Assembly: GCF_024139115.2 (NCBI RefSeq)
Contig: NC_085141.1
Coordinates: 399,058,042-399,122,041 of the forward strand
DNA: 64,000 nucleotides
Origin: Armigeres subalbatus
Lineage: Eukaryota > Arthropoda > Insecta > Diptera > Culicidae
Direction of reading: 5' to 3'
Made by a program: the position numbers and the translations under genes. Shown piece by piece: positions 53,319 to 64,000 of this stretch. Position 1 is the stretch's first letter. Each line of letters begins with the position of its first letter. The notes beneath the pieces are model-generated. The model worked only from the letters and a program-made list of their open reading frames with translations. It was not told the origin of the DNA and did no database searches.

Positions 53319-54184
53319 GACAAAAAGTCGAAAGACATAACGTCGAAAGGACAAAAGGTCGAAAGACAAAAGGTCGGAAAGACAAAAGGTCGAAATGACA
53401 AAAGTCGAAAAGACAGAACGTCGAAAGGGCAGAAGGTCGAAAGGACAAAAGGTCGAAACTTACAAAAGATCGAAAAGGACAAAAGATCGAAAAAGACAAA
53501 AGGTCGAAAAGTACAAAAGGTCGAGAAGGACAAAACGTCGAAAGGGACAAAATTTCGATCAAGAACAAGTTGGGTGTTTGTGCTATGAATTTAAACTTCG
53601 AGCAGGAATAATAACACACTCATCTCATTAATCAAAGTTGAAGAATGAGCCATTTTCAAAGAAGGAGAAATTACTATGAAACAATATTATGAATGTCTAG
53701 ATAGTTTTGTTAGAGATGAGGCAGATTGTTGATTTTGGAAATGAATAAAACTATTGCGCGTATTGCGCGAGACCGAGTTTTCCTTTCCTTTTATTTTTCA
53801 CTATTTTAAACAATTAAATGAAATGCATTTAATGAGTGCAAATAATAGATTAATATCAAGGTTTTCTGAATGTTACTTAGATCTGGCAAAATGGGGCATT
53901 GATGTATTTAATGTATGGCGTGTGCCATTTTGACAGATCGATGTGATATTTAGAAAACCCAAACATCCATCTATTAGTTGTACTCACTGAAATTTTTTTA
54001 ATTAATTGTTAAAAATTGTGTAATTTTGATCTTATTAATCTTTTGTCCCTTTCGACCTTTTGTCCCGTTCGACCTTTTGTCCCTTTCGACCTTTTGTCCT
54101 TTTCGACCATTTGTCCCTTCGACCTTTTGTCTTTCAACGTTCTGTCTTTCGACCTTTGTCCTTTCGACCTTTTGTCCCTAACCC
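53319..54184. mobile_element. Fold-back element with tandem-word arms (GACAAAAGGTCGAAAG), copy 2
   Basis: The left arm (53,319-53,562) has about fifteen words such as GACAAAAGGTCGAAAG and the right arm (54,035-54,184) about nine inverted ones. The core shares TCAAAGTTGAAGAATGAGC, TTTCAAAGAAGGAG, TAATATCAAGGTTTTCTGAA and AAACCCAAACATCCATCTAT with copy 1. Both copies end CCCTAACCC on the right. The right half of the core is shorter than in copy 1. No recognisable ORF. Confidence 0.88.
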
Positions 54185-54189
54185 CAAAT

Positions 54190-54627
54190 AATTATCATGT
54201 CTTAAATAGACGGAAAATCTCTTGTTTACAGTGTCTTCGGTCATGCAAGAATCAAGCGGCGTTGTGTTTGTAAACAAACGTCAATCTTAAGGAAAGGCGA
54301 TATGGGCACCGCTGTTTCCTAATTAACTATTAAAGGATGAACGATAGCTCATCTTAGCATTATCAGTGAAATATATCAAATTGCAAAAGCACGATAACAA
54401 GGTTTTAAAAAATCGTAACGTTTAGTAGCATTTTCAATAGCTAAGATTTTTAAGCGAAATGTGAGCCTTAAGGTCTCCTATCTCTACGTGTTAAAGTGAA
54501 GGACATAAATGACGCTAAAGAAATTAGCTATTAAGTAACCCACCGCAATGATCAGAATAGCAGTAATATCATTGATCTAGTGCATTGCTCTCTAACGCAG
54601 GAGAAGAAATTAATTATCACTGTTATT
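54190..54627. other. Unassigned stretch
   Basis: No gene, repeat or inverted structure seen. Confidence 0.35.
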
Positions 54628-54820
54628 TAGGGGAACAGACGGCTTTGGCAGGTTTTGTTCTATTATTGTCAGCGGGGTTTTTGTCGACCGAATTTTATGA
54701 AATTTGGTCACATATTCTTTGATATGCAAAAAATGTTTAGGCTAAATTCGAGCATAATCAGTCATAAAAACCCACCTGACAATAATAGAACAAAACCTGC
54801 CAAAGCCGTCATTCCCCCTA
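54628..54820. mobile_element. 193-bp MITE with 55-bp arms and TA ends
   Basis: TAGGGGAACAGACGGCTTTG, GCAGGTTTTGTTCTATTATT and GTCAGCGGGGTTTTTGT face AAAAACCCACCTGAC, AATAATAGAACAAAACCTGC and CAAAGCCGTCATTCCCCCTA. TA at both ends fits a mariner-type target duplication. Confidence 0.93.
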
Positions 54821-55079
54821 GTTGCAAATAAATTCTTTGCGAAGCCGCCGAAGCTTGGCGACTTTTGTCTACATTGCCGGTCAACCCAACAGAATAAGGA
54901 GGATTGATATGAATTGTAGTAAACAATGATTTAGCACATTTGCAGTGATGATTAGCACATGCTCGATGAAATCTCATATAACCTTATGGAATCGTAGAAA
55001 GTGCATAAGCACCATGACCGTACGATTCGCAGTTACAAAATTTAATACAGGATTGAACAGAACTTACAACGATTCAAAT

Positions 55080-55253
55080 CAGGGTTGTATTTAGGCGAAA
55101 GTTGAGAGAACAGGGCCCTGGGCCTCCAAGAAACCTAGTGTATTAATACCAATCCGTTTTCCCATTGCTTACATATTTGGGTACATTCAGGGGCACCAAA
55201 AACTGTTTGGCCCGGGCCCCACAAGCGTAAATCCGCCCCTGATTCAAATGCTC
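55080..55253. mobile_element. MITE with GGGCCCNGGGCC subterminal pair
   Basis: CAGGGTTGTATTTAGGCGAA with CAGGGCCCTGGGCCTCC faces GGCCCGGGCCCCACAAGC with GTAAATCCGCCCCTGA. The TIR is imperfect. CAGGGG-type ends are usual for hAT-like MITEs; that placement is inferred. Confidence 0.6.
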
Positions 55254-55409
55254 AAAACATTTTTAGTCAATTACGTCATCGTCCTCGTCATAATAGGGAA
55301 GATGAGATTATTATTTCGCGATTTGGAAAGTGATATGATCTCTAGGCAAGCAGAGCTGCCAAAAGCCGCGCCGAAATGGACCAGCTTCTAAGTATTCTTT
55401 TAAAATCTT

Positions 55410-55682
55410 CTTCTTCTTCTTCATTGGCATTACATCCCCCACTGGGACATTGCCGCCTCGCAGCTTAGTGTTCATTATGCACTTCCACAGTTATTAACTG
55501 CGAGGTTTCTAAGCCAAGTTACCATTTCTGCATTCGTATATCATGAGGCTAACATGATGATACTTTTATGCCCAGGGAAGTCGAGACAATTTCCAATTCG
55601 AAAATTGCCTAGACCAGCACCGGGAATCGAACCCAGCCACCCTCAGCATGGTCTTGCTTTGTAGCCGCGCATCTTACCGCAC
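55410..55682 (-). mobile_element. Feilai-like SINE, full length
   Basis: Read on the minus strand: GCGGTAAGATGCGCGGCTAC, CAAAGCAAGACCATGCTGAG, GGTTCGATTCCCGGTGC (an intact B box), TTTTATGCCCAGGG complement, AAGCTGCGAGGCGGCAATGT and GATGTAATGCCAATGAAG. This is the best-preserved copy and shows both pol III boxes. Confidence 0.9.
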
Positions 55683-55683
55683 A

Positions 55684-56003
55684 TTGTCGCCTTGAAAGTT
55701 AGTGTTCATTGAGCACATAAACATTTGTTAACTGCGAGGTTTCTAAGTCATGTTACAATTTTTGCATTCTCATATTATGTAACTAACATGATGATACTGT
55801 AATGGCCAGGGAAGCCGAGAAAATTTGCAATACGAACATTCACTATACCGTATCGGGAATTGAGCCCAGCGATGGTCTTGCTTTGTATTTATGCATCTGA
55901 CCGGCAGGCCTAAAGAGACCCCCATTTGTTAAAACTAAAATTTTCAAAATATTTTTGAGAATAAAGAAGGTTCCAGTGCGGGATGCCTTGCCAATTAAGA
56001 AGA
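55684..56003 (-). mobile_element. Second Feilai-like SINE, diverged, abutting the first, plus a plus-strand tail
   Basis: ATTGTCGCCTTGAAAGTTAG, TTAACTGCGAGGTTTCTAAG and AACATGATGATACT match the family in the same order, and the head end decays at about 55,915. A separate plus-strand tail (TTCCAGTGCGGGATGCCTTG; CCAATTAAGAAG) lies at 55,970-56,003. Confidence 0.75.
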
Positions 56004-57185
56004 TGTAGTAGATTAGTAAAAAAATAAATTAATGCAATGCAGAAAGGTGAACATTTTTTGTTTGTAATTTTTTTCAGGAGTCATAGGCCAAAGTGGTTAT
56101 TTGTAAATTGCAAACAATCATAAAACAAACAGACAAATCAATTCAGTATACATATTCAAACTTCACGTTTTTATCACCGCCAAACTCATAAAAAACACGT
56201 TCATTTGAATTTCATCTTGAATCGTATTCTCCCGGACACGGAATTGCCCCAATTCCCAACCAATTAATCCGCTTCGAAAAGTTTAGATTACCACTTTTCC
56301 TCGCATGGGAACGGCTCTGGCCAAACGCAATTGGGAGCCACGTCTTCACGCTACAGTTAGTACGCCAAAATCTGCTTTCCCAACTCCCAAAACTCATAAC
56401 TCACCCCAGCCCAACCAAACCAACTAGTCCGAGTTACACACAATCTCTCCCACAGGAGCCACCATCAACGTTTCGTTGTTGTCGCCATCGAGCACTGGAA
56501 ATTAATTCGTTTCTGTCGGACACAGCACCATGGCCATGGTGGAAAGCCTGCCTGGACCCCCAACTCCCCCGTCAGCTCACAAATCCTCGGTTCTAATAAG
56601 CGTCTGAAAGTTTTACATCAAGAAAGGATTACATGCTAAACAATAAATTGCATGATTTACCGGTCCTGGTTATGTTGGGCTGCTCCGGGATGAGTTTCCC
56701 GAAGTGCAGAGTGTGTAAGAGAGAAGCTGGAAAATATTGAATGGCAAATGCACTGCATAGGTATTTCCTTTGTCAGTTGGCGTTCGGTGGGAGGGATTGT
56801 GCGAGGAAAGCGGTGCATCGGTTAATGTAAGTTTGTAGCTGCCAGTTGTTACGGCAGGATTTAGCACCTAAGTCGAACAATCTGTGTTATGAGCGGAAAG
56901 TAAGATAATATGGACTCTACCCTGTATGATGAATTCTTCTTGAAAAGGATCGTGATCAAGTTTGGCATACAAAACGGATAAAAATTGAAACACAACGTTA
57001 TATTCATTCATATATTTTACAACGATTTTTAAATTAGATCATGACAACATATTAACTGATATACATTTATTGACATTCATCGGTAAACAATACTACCTAA
57101 GTTTAATGTAGAAGGGTATATTTTGAAAGCATGGTGATGGCAAAGAAGTATTTAATAGATTAAAAAATAAATAAAAGTAAGCATA
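56003..57185. other. Low-repeat stretch with a C-rich segment
   Basis: 56,210-56,640 is pyrimidine-rich and lacks any repeat I recognise (CCCCAATTCCCAACCAATTA; CAACTCCCCCGTCAGCTCAC). It could be part of a host gene such as a UTR or an enhancer, but I see no coding exon. Confidence 0.35.
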
Positions 57186-57335
57186 AGACGAATTTAGTAC
57201 TACTCCATTTAATTCCACCACGTTGTAATCTTCACAGATACATATATCGACCTCAGCTGTAAGGTCGGTAAGGTACGAGGTACTGAAGACGGCCTTACAC
57301 TTGAGACCGAAATACGTATTCGTAAAGATTACAAA
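57185..57335 (-). repeat. Dispersed repeat family X, copy 4
   Basis: CATTTAATTCCACCACGTTG, CAGATACATATATCGACCTC and AAGGTACGAGGTACTGAAGA mark this diverged copy. It contains a mirrored second half (GAGACCGAAATACGTATTC). Confidence 0.65.
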
Positions 57336-57620
57336 TTAAGGTCTCCAGTTAGCCTTGTGAGCGAAGGCGAATGACTGCCAATCCGGAGATGGCGAGTTCG
57401 ATTCTCTGTTCGGTCTAGGATATTTTCAGGTGAGAAACATTTTCGACTCCCTGGGCATAGTGTATCCATTGTACTTGCTGCACAAGATACATACTCATGC
57501 AATGGCAGGCAAAGAAAAACTTTCAATTAATAACTGAAGAAATATAATACTATGTCAGAAGAATACTAAATTGAAAAGCAGGCCAAGTACCAGTTGAAAT
57601 ATAGAGCCATTGAAGAAGAA
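57336..57620 (+). mobile_element. tRNA-derived SINE, second family
   Basis: The head reads GTCTCCAGTTAGCCTTGTGA, GCGAAGGC and GGCGAGTTCGATTC (B box). The body has CTCCCTGGGCATAGTGTATC and ends in GAAGAAGAAGAAG. It shares CCCTGGGCATA and the GAAGAAG tail with the Feilai-like family but has a different tRNA head. A fragment is at 24,285-24,425. Confidence 0.8.
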
Positions 57621-57944
57621 GAAGAACCAACGCAAACGGTCGTCCAAGGGAGACGCTGCAAAAATGCAGCCGCTTGGTTGATCTCTCCAGTCTTCCGGAA
57701 GTTATATTCTAGAACAAAAAAATTTCTCCTAAACCTCTAGTTTAGTAGTTCTGACAAAGTAAATGGCGTCAACGATTGGTATTTTATTGAATTCTTCCTC
57801 TTGTCATCTATTTGCCTCAATCTTTGACTGGCTTGATAGTATTCCAGCAGCTTAAATCCAAATGAGAGCAAACCTCAAAATCAAAAATCAATCCTCAGGA
57901 GCAGGATGGACGGTACTACATTGACGAAGATCCTTGAAAAGCTT

Positions 57945-58110
57945 GTCATAAGACTTGACTCGACTCAAGTACGAGACACTGAAGACGGCCTTACTGTTGA
58001 GGTCGAAATACGTGTCTGTTGAACGCACAATCAAGTAGAAAAATTAAATGTAATTTTATGAACTCGTCTTATGACAAGTAAAGACATTCCACTCAAAGCT
58101 CAAAATAATT
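57945..58110 (+). repeat. Dispersed repeat family X, copy 5
   Basis: CAAGTACGAGACACTGAAGA, TTGAGGTCGAAATACGTGTC, AACTCGTCTTATGACAAGTA and AAGACATTCCACTCAAAGCT match the copies at 52,235 and 49,495. Confidence 0.75.
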
Positions 58111-58805
58111 TTCTTATTGAAATTGACAGGGATGGAAGTCCTTGCACAAATCTAAAACCAAAGTAAAAAACCCAAGAATTACAAGAGTAGAATCGAGCAG
58201 ATTACCTTGATAAGCAACCCAATTTCTTGTTCACTAATCACTTTTACCTGTCAAATCGAATAGCTCGGGGACCATATCCTGATGATATTTCCGTGCAAAA
58301 CTCCAACCACTACAAGCCTGCTTTAGGAATTTCGACTTATTTATTTTATTTTCAGACTAAGGCCGGTGTTGGCGAGCATACTGCTGCCAGCGCGCATCTA
58401 CGTTTTCAACTATTTTACCCAAGGGCCTCATACGCCTGTCACTGGCGAACAAAGCTCGTGTACTCTGCATCGAAGCTTAGAACCGGTGTTAGGGCGCAAT
58501 CGTTAATGTGAACATTTTTATATTCGGTTAGTTACTGCAAATAAATTCTTTTTCGAGTCCCTATAATCAAGCAGGTATCTCAAGCATACCACATCGTTAT
58601 ATTGCTGCATGATTGAGTGTTTAATTTTGATAAAATATCGAAAACAAAAGTGTGCATAAAAATTGCCTCGCCATAACAAAAAGGTGGTAGAGAATTAACA
58701 CTGTTGTTTACAGTTTAAAACCAAATCCAGATGTCGCACAAGTTGGGGTAGGGATTCAGTGCTCCACCTTCTCCCCCTGATTTTACCCACTAATACTGCC
58801 AAAGG
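58110..58805. other. Unassigned stretch
   Basis: TAAGGCCGGTGTTGGCG (58,359) and TAGAACCGGTGTTAGGGCG (58,479) form a short direct pair. Nothing else seen. Confidence 0.35.
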
Positions 58806-58807
58806 TA

Positions 58808-58971
58808 AGGGGCCGTCCACAAAGTACGTCACGCCTCTAGGGGGAGGGGGGTTCAGAGCAGCGTGACGATTCATACACAAATTTTAGAGGTTTATTACAA
58901 AAAGTGTGACGAAGGGGGGAGGGGGTTCGAAATCGCCGATTTTTGCGTGACGTACTTTATGGATCTTCCCT
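58808..58971. mobile_element. 164-bp MITE, AGGGGCCGTCCACAAAGTACG type
   Basis: AGGGGCCGTCCACAAAGTAC with GTCACGC faces GCGTGAC with GTACTTTATGGATCTTCCCT. Two GGGGGAGGGGGGTT-type G-rich words lie inside. I recall this layout from many arthropod genomes, but could not check it. Confidence 0.85.
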
Positions 58972-58974
58972 AAT

Positions 58975-60035
58975 ATCGACGACTACGAGGGTGAGTAAGC
59001 GAATTAGAGAGATAAACAAAACAAAACAAAACAGGAAGAATTCTAGATAGCACATTGAAATCATAAAGTGCGGTGCGATCTAGATTAAATAGAAATATTC
59101 TTATCTAAAACTAAAACTAAAGTCTACAAACTCTTAGTGCTACAGTGTCGTACAATTAGGTAATAGTGTTGCATATGTATGAAATGTGAAAACTAAATCT
59201 ACTTACTTACGATCTAGATTGCCTATCAACTATTTCGAGCATAACCCTAATCTTCATCTAGTGTAATAAGTGCACAGTCACGGTAAGAGTAAAAAGCATT
59301 GAGTTTTTCCATGAACAACACTAACTACAATTTATTTACCAGCAACCAGACAGAAAAGCTACGAATGACAATATAGGGGACTAAACGTAAGTCAACTAAA
59401 CTATGAATATACTACGAACTCAAATAACATTCTTATGTAAACACTGACACATACGAACATAACATGAACTTAAACCTATTATAAAACTATTTAAAATGAA
59501 TTATGAACTGAATTTCGACTAAAACTATTGTATATTTGTTATCCTTGTCAGGAAAATTATAATTTGACCGTTGAACAACACCTACGTTCGTGTTTCATTA
59601 CGGCGATTATATTTACGGAATTAACCCCTTCAGTCCCGTTGGTGCAAAACCAACAGCCGGAGTTACCGAGCTCGCTGCGCACCTCGCCTACCTACTTGTT
59701 CAGTCGGATCGTTGTCGGGAATCATTTTCACTTTTCGATATTTCCAAGAATTATTCTTCAGCACTTCTACACGCTTAAATTTTTTATCAGGATCTTAACA
59801 ATTTGTGCAACTTTTACCGAGATTCGCATAATCCAGCCGCAGGATGTTTTCAACGAGATTTCTGTCAAAATTTCTGAAAATCAGCAAATAATCTGCCGAA
59901 AATCAGCAAACAAACGTCTTTTTTTGCTGGGCACACGACTGGGCGGGTTTTTGCCGAGCTACAGAAATGAAAACTAACTGTGTACGTTTTTTGAATAGTT
60001 TCTCGGAAATCTTTTCAAAATAGGGATGCCCAAAG
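58975..60035. other. Low-repeat AT-rich stretch
   Basis: An A/C-rich segment (59,040-59,530) resembles untranslated sequence. A 149-codon plus-strand frame (59,528-59,977) has no domain I recognise. No gene is called. Confidence 0.35.
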
Positions 60036-60039
60036 TCAA

Positions 60040-60300
60040 ACGACGGAGAGCCATTTAACCGAATGTTTTTGTCAAATTTCTTTTGGCCAGGTTGAACGCC
60101 TGGTCATATGGCCTAATTTCCATTTCGACCAAATGACATTTTCGGCCACATGGGTTTTGACCAAATGACAAGTTATACAAGTTCTGGTTTAGTGGCTTTC
60201 AGTCAAATGGTTTTCGGCAAAACGGCCCTTCTCGTCATTGGCCCATAGTCATTCTGCTTTTCACAATTGTTTGAATGCCACCTGACCGAATTACATGTTA
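60040..60300. repeat. Degenerate (TTTGGCC/TCAAATG) words, mixed orientation
   Basis: AGCCATTTAACCGAATG, GGTCATATGGCCTAAT, GACCAAATGACATTTTCGGC and GACCAAATGACAAG are variants of the word family at 52,525-52,780. The two orientations face each other near 60,120, as in a small fold-back. Confidence 0.55.
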
Positions 60301-60439
60301 AGTCGCAAAATGGTGGTAGAGGAGTTGAGCGACGAATTTTTCAAAAAAATGTTCAAGCTGTAACGTCTGTTTGTCTGTGGAATTATGATTGAAAGTGAAT
60401 TTTATCCTGGTCTAATCATTGTGTGAATATTTAGTGACA

Positions 60440-63400
60440 GGAAGAGTTCATCATTCATTTATTTAGTCTACATCTAAACAGATAACACTGAATCAACAAT
60501 TTGACGCCACAATACACGGTTCGAGGCCGCATCTCTCCATCCTCGAATACGCCCCGCGCTCGCCAAGTCGTTTGCACCTGGTCTGCCCATCTCGCTCACT
60601 GCGCTCCACACCATCTCGTACCTGCCGGATCGGAAGCGAACACCATCTTTGCAGGGTTGCTGTCCGGCATTCTTGCAACATGTCTTGCCCATCGTACCCT
60701 TCCGGATTTAGCTACCTTCTGGATAGTGGGTTCGCCGTAGAGCTGGGCGAACTCGCGGTTCGTTCTTCGCCGCCACACACCGTCTTCTTGCACACCGCCA
60801 AAGATGGCCCTAAGCACCCATCCCTCGAATACTCCGAGTGCTTGCAAGTCCTCCTCGAGCATTGTCTATGTTTCATGTCCGTAGAGGACAACCGGTCTTA
60901 TTAGCGTCTTGTACATGACACATTTGGTGCGTTGACGAATCTTTTATGACCGCAGTTTCTTCTGGAGCCCGTAGTAGGCCCTACTTCCACAGATGATGCG
61001 CCTTCGTATTTCACGACTAACATTGTTATCAGCCGTTAGCAAGGATCCGAGGTAGACGAATTCCTCGACCACCTCGAAGGTATCCCCGGCTATCCTAACA
61101 CTGCTTCCCAGGCGGGCCCTGTCACGCTCGGTTCCGCCCACAAGCATGTACTTTGTCTTTGACGCATTCACCACCAGTCCAACTTTTGTTGCTTCACGTT
61201 TCTGGCGGGTGTACAGTTCTGCCACCTTTGCAAATGTTCGGCCGACAATGTCCATGTCATCCGCAAAACAAATAAATTGACTGAATCTGTTGAAAATCGT
61301 ACCCCGGCTGATACACATGACTCTCCGCATGACACCTTCTAGCGCAATGTTGCACAACAAGCACGAGAGTCCATCACCTTGTCTTAGTCCCCGGTGCGAT
61401 TCGAACGAACTGGAGTGTTCGCCCGAAATATTCACACAGTTTTGCACATCATCCACCGTTGCTTTGATCAGTCTGGTAAGCTTCCCAGGGAAGCTGTTCT
61501 CGTCCATAATTTTCCATAGCTCTACGCGGTCTATACTGTCGTATGCGTTGGTGCGTTGGGACCTGGTATTCACGGCATTGTTGAAGGATTTACCGTACAG
61601 TAAAGATCTGGTCCGTCGTCGAGCGGCCGTCAACGAAGCCAGCTTGATAACTTCCCACGTACTCATTCACTAATGATGACAGACGACGGAAGATGATCTG
61701 GGATATCACTTTGTAGGCGGCATTAAGGATGGTGATCGCTCGAAAGTTCTCTCACTCCAGCTTGTCGCCTTTCTTGTTGATGGGGCATATAACCCGTTCC
61801 TTCCACTCCTCCGGTAGCTGTTCAGTTTCCCAGATTCTGACTATCAGTTTGTGCAGGCAAGTTGCCAGCTTTTCCGGGCCCATCTTGATGAGCTCAGCTC
61901 CGATACCATCCTTACCAGCTGCTTTATTGGTCTTAAGCTGTTGGATGGCATCCTTAACTTCCCTTAAGGTGGAGGCTGGTTGGCTTCCATCGTCCGCTGA
62001 TCTGACGTAGTCATCTCCTCCGCTGCCTTGACTTTCACTGCCTGTACTCTCAGCGCCATTCAAATGTTCCTCATAGTGCTGCTTCCACCTTTCGATCACC
62101 ACACGTTCATCCGCCAAGATGCTCCCATCCTTATCCCGGCACATTTCGGCTCGCGGCACGAAGCCTTTGCGGGATGCGTTGAGCTTCTGATAGAACATGC
62201 GTGTTTCTTGAGAACGGCACAGCTGTTCCATCTCCTCGCACTCCGCTTCTTCCAGGCGGATTTTCTTCTCCTGAAAAAGGCGGATCTGCTGTCTCCGCTT
62301 CCGTCTATAACGTTCCACGTTCAGCCGGGTACCTTGCTGTAGCGCGACTCCCCACACTGCGTCCTTCTCCTCCAGAATCTGTTTGCACTCTTCGTCGTAC
62401 CAATCGTTTTATCGACTTCGTCCGATATACCCGACGTTGTTCTCCACTGCGTTGTTAATGGCTGCTTTGACTGTATTCCAGCACTCCTCAAGAGGGGCCT
62501 CATCGAGCTCACCCTCTTCCGGCAACGCTGCCTCGAGATGCTGCGCGTATGCAGTGGCGACATCAGGTTGCTTCAGTCGCTCTAGGTCGTACCGCGGCGG
62601 TCGTCGGTACCGAACATTGTTGATGACGGATAGTTTTGGGCGCAGTTTAACCATCACCAGATAGTGGTCCGAGTCGATGTTAGCGCCACGATATGTCCTG
62701 ACGTCGATAATGTCGGAGAAGTGCCGTCCATCAATCAGAACGTGGTCGATTTGTGATTCTGTCTGCAGTGGTGACCTACGATACGGAAGGCTGTGTTGGA
62801 AGTAGGTGCTGCGAATGGCCATATTCTTGGAGGCGGCGAAATCAATTAGTCGTATGCCGTTTTTGTTCGTCAGCCGGTAAGCGCTGAGCTTCCCAATAGT
62901 CGGTCTAAACTCCTCCTCTTGACCAACCTGAGCGTTCAAATCTCCTATGATGATTTTGACGTCGTGGCTTGGGCAGCTGTCGTACTCACGTCCCAGCTGT
63001 GCGTAGAATGCGTCCTTATCATCATCAGTGCTTCCGGAGTGTGGGCTATGGACGTTGATTATGCTGAAGTTGAAGAACCGGCCTTTGATCCTCAGGCTGA
63101 ACATTCTTTCATTAATCGGGCACCACCCTATCACGCGCCTTTGCATATCGCCCATCACTATGAAAGCTGTTCCCGGCTCGTGTGTTGCCGCTACTCTGGT
63201 AAATGGTATGATTACCTCTAAACGTTTGTACCATTGATCCTTTCCAACAAACCTCCTGCAATGCTACGATGCCGAATCCACGGTCCTTGAGCACATCGGC
63301 GAGTATGCGTGTGCTCCCGATAAAGTTGAGAGATTTGCTGTTCCACTAACCGAGTTTCCAATCGCTAGTCCCTTTTTGCCGCAGTGGTCTTCTCCGATGG

Positions 63401-63700
63401 TTCCGGTTCGTACTCTCCTGTTGATTGTTCGTTGTTTATGTTTTTTTAAAGGCTGGCTTGCAGGGCCTGACACCAAACCCCCTAAATTTCCGGAGAACCA
63501 TTCCTCCTTATTCCCGGTGGACCATGGTGCACAGTTTCACTTAGAGTCCCTCGCTGGCCTTCGGACGATGATCAGCCGTCCTTAACATGGAGAACAGACG
63601 CTGTTGTAAGCCGATCCTGACATGGAGAACAGACGCTTGGTAAGATTTGCTCCTCCGGAGAGGACACATCAGGTGTTCTGCTTTATTCACTCTGCTTTCA
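60440..63700 (-). pseudogene. RTE-clade LINE: endonuclease-reverse transcriptase ORF, frameshifted
   Basis: The intact protein would nick DNA and copy element RNA. Minus-strand order: FGIVALQEVCWKG (63,280 down), IIIGDLNAQVG (about 62,945) and SDHYLVMVKLR (about 62,660) of the endonuclease; a Lys/Arg/Glu-rich linker (62,340-62,200); RT blocks NKAAGKDGIGAELIKMG (about 61,880), AYDSIDRVELWK (about 61,520), LRQGDGLSCLLCNIALEG (about 61,385) and FADDMDIVG (about 61,265); then the C-terminal ETWTMLEEDLQALG with RVRWARHVARMPD (60,880-60,680) and RVLWRQIVDSVLSV before a stop at 60,474. Frame changes near 63,165, 62,400, 61,750, 61,630, 60,950 and 60,600 make it inactive. It resembles the JAM1/RTE type of mosquitoes by recall. 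Confidence 0.88.
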
Positions 63701-64000
63701 AGTAGCTGGGATGGAGGAGAGAAAGTATCAAAGCCTCCCATGCAGTGTATCAGAGTTCCATTCTTATAGCGTACTAAATTTTCCTAATGCCTGGAAAGAT
63801 TTTTCTAACAGCGTGTGGTACCAACACGCAGTGTTAGGTTACCAAGTGTTTTCCCTTTTTCAGTTGTCTCCCAATGGTGAGCGATGAAGATCTTTAAACA
63901 TTGAATCAACGAACGCCAAATTTCAACGATCTAGAAAGCATCAGCGATTAGGCCGCAGTAGAACATCAAGTTGGCATGAATTTAGCCGATTTTTACTCAT
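63700..64000. other. Window end, unassigned
   Basis: Nothing recognisable. The LINE leader may reach into it. Confidence 0.3.

Noticed and set aside
59528..59977. 149-codon frame
   Set aside because: No recognisable domain, an AT-rich context, and length not exceptional for this composition.

Overview
The window looks like repeat-rich nuclear DNA of a culicine mosquito, most probably an Aedes species. The evidence is a tRNA-derived SINE that reads like the Aedes Feilai family, R1-clade and RTE-clade LINE relics, many small inverted-repeat elements, and two intron-containing GPI-anchored alkaline phosphatase genes of the insect midgut type. I know the family names by recall and could not search any database.

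Only two host protein-coding genes are supported. Both are membrane alkaline phosphatases on the minus strand. The copy at 41,035-42,948 is compact, with introns of 175 and 59 nt. The copy at 14,111-24,957 has the same three-exon structure and the same 59-nt second intron, but its first intron is about 9.1 kb and full of repeats. Both have a TATTTAAG box and share an upstream block with a CACGTG E-box, so they look like a tandem duplication that kept its promoter logic.

Layout: 1-3,750 is a broken R1-clade LINE (minus). 4,177-9,003 is a GT microsatellite followed by a 167-bp tandem array, itself split by two inverted-repeat elements. 9,035-13,650 holds another inverted-repeat element, a short Helitron and a long perfect-looking hairpin. 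14,111-25,536 is the first phosphatase gene with its promoter. 26,860-32,400 is nested inverted-repeat elements. 32,420-36,300 is a very long 24-bp minisatellite that is open in all six frames. 37,215-40,170 is a second R1-clade relic interrupted by a small MITE and by a fold-back element. 41,035-43,276 is the second phosphatase gene. 43,850-60,300 is a mosaic of MITEs, SINEs, LINE fragments, a dead Tc1/mariner element and fold-back elements. 60,440-63,700 is a broken RTE-clade LINE (minus).

The most unusual theme is a set of unrelated fold-back elements with one architecture: the long inverted arms are arrays of short, degenerate tandem words (GACAAAAGGTCGAAAG; CCCATTAATGGGTAAA; CATTCGGGGTAGTG). 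The Drosophila FB element has this type of arm, but I recognise none of these word families. I found no CRISPR array, rRNA gene or intact tRNA gene.
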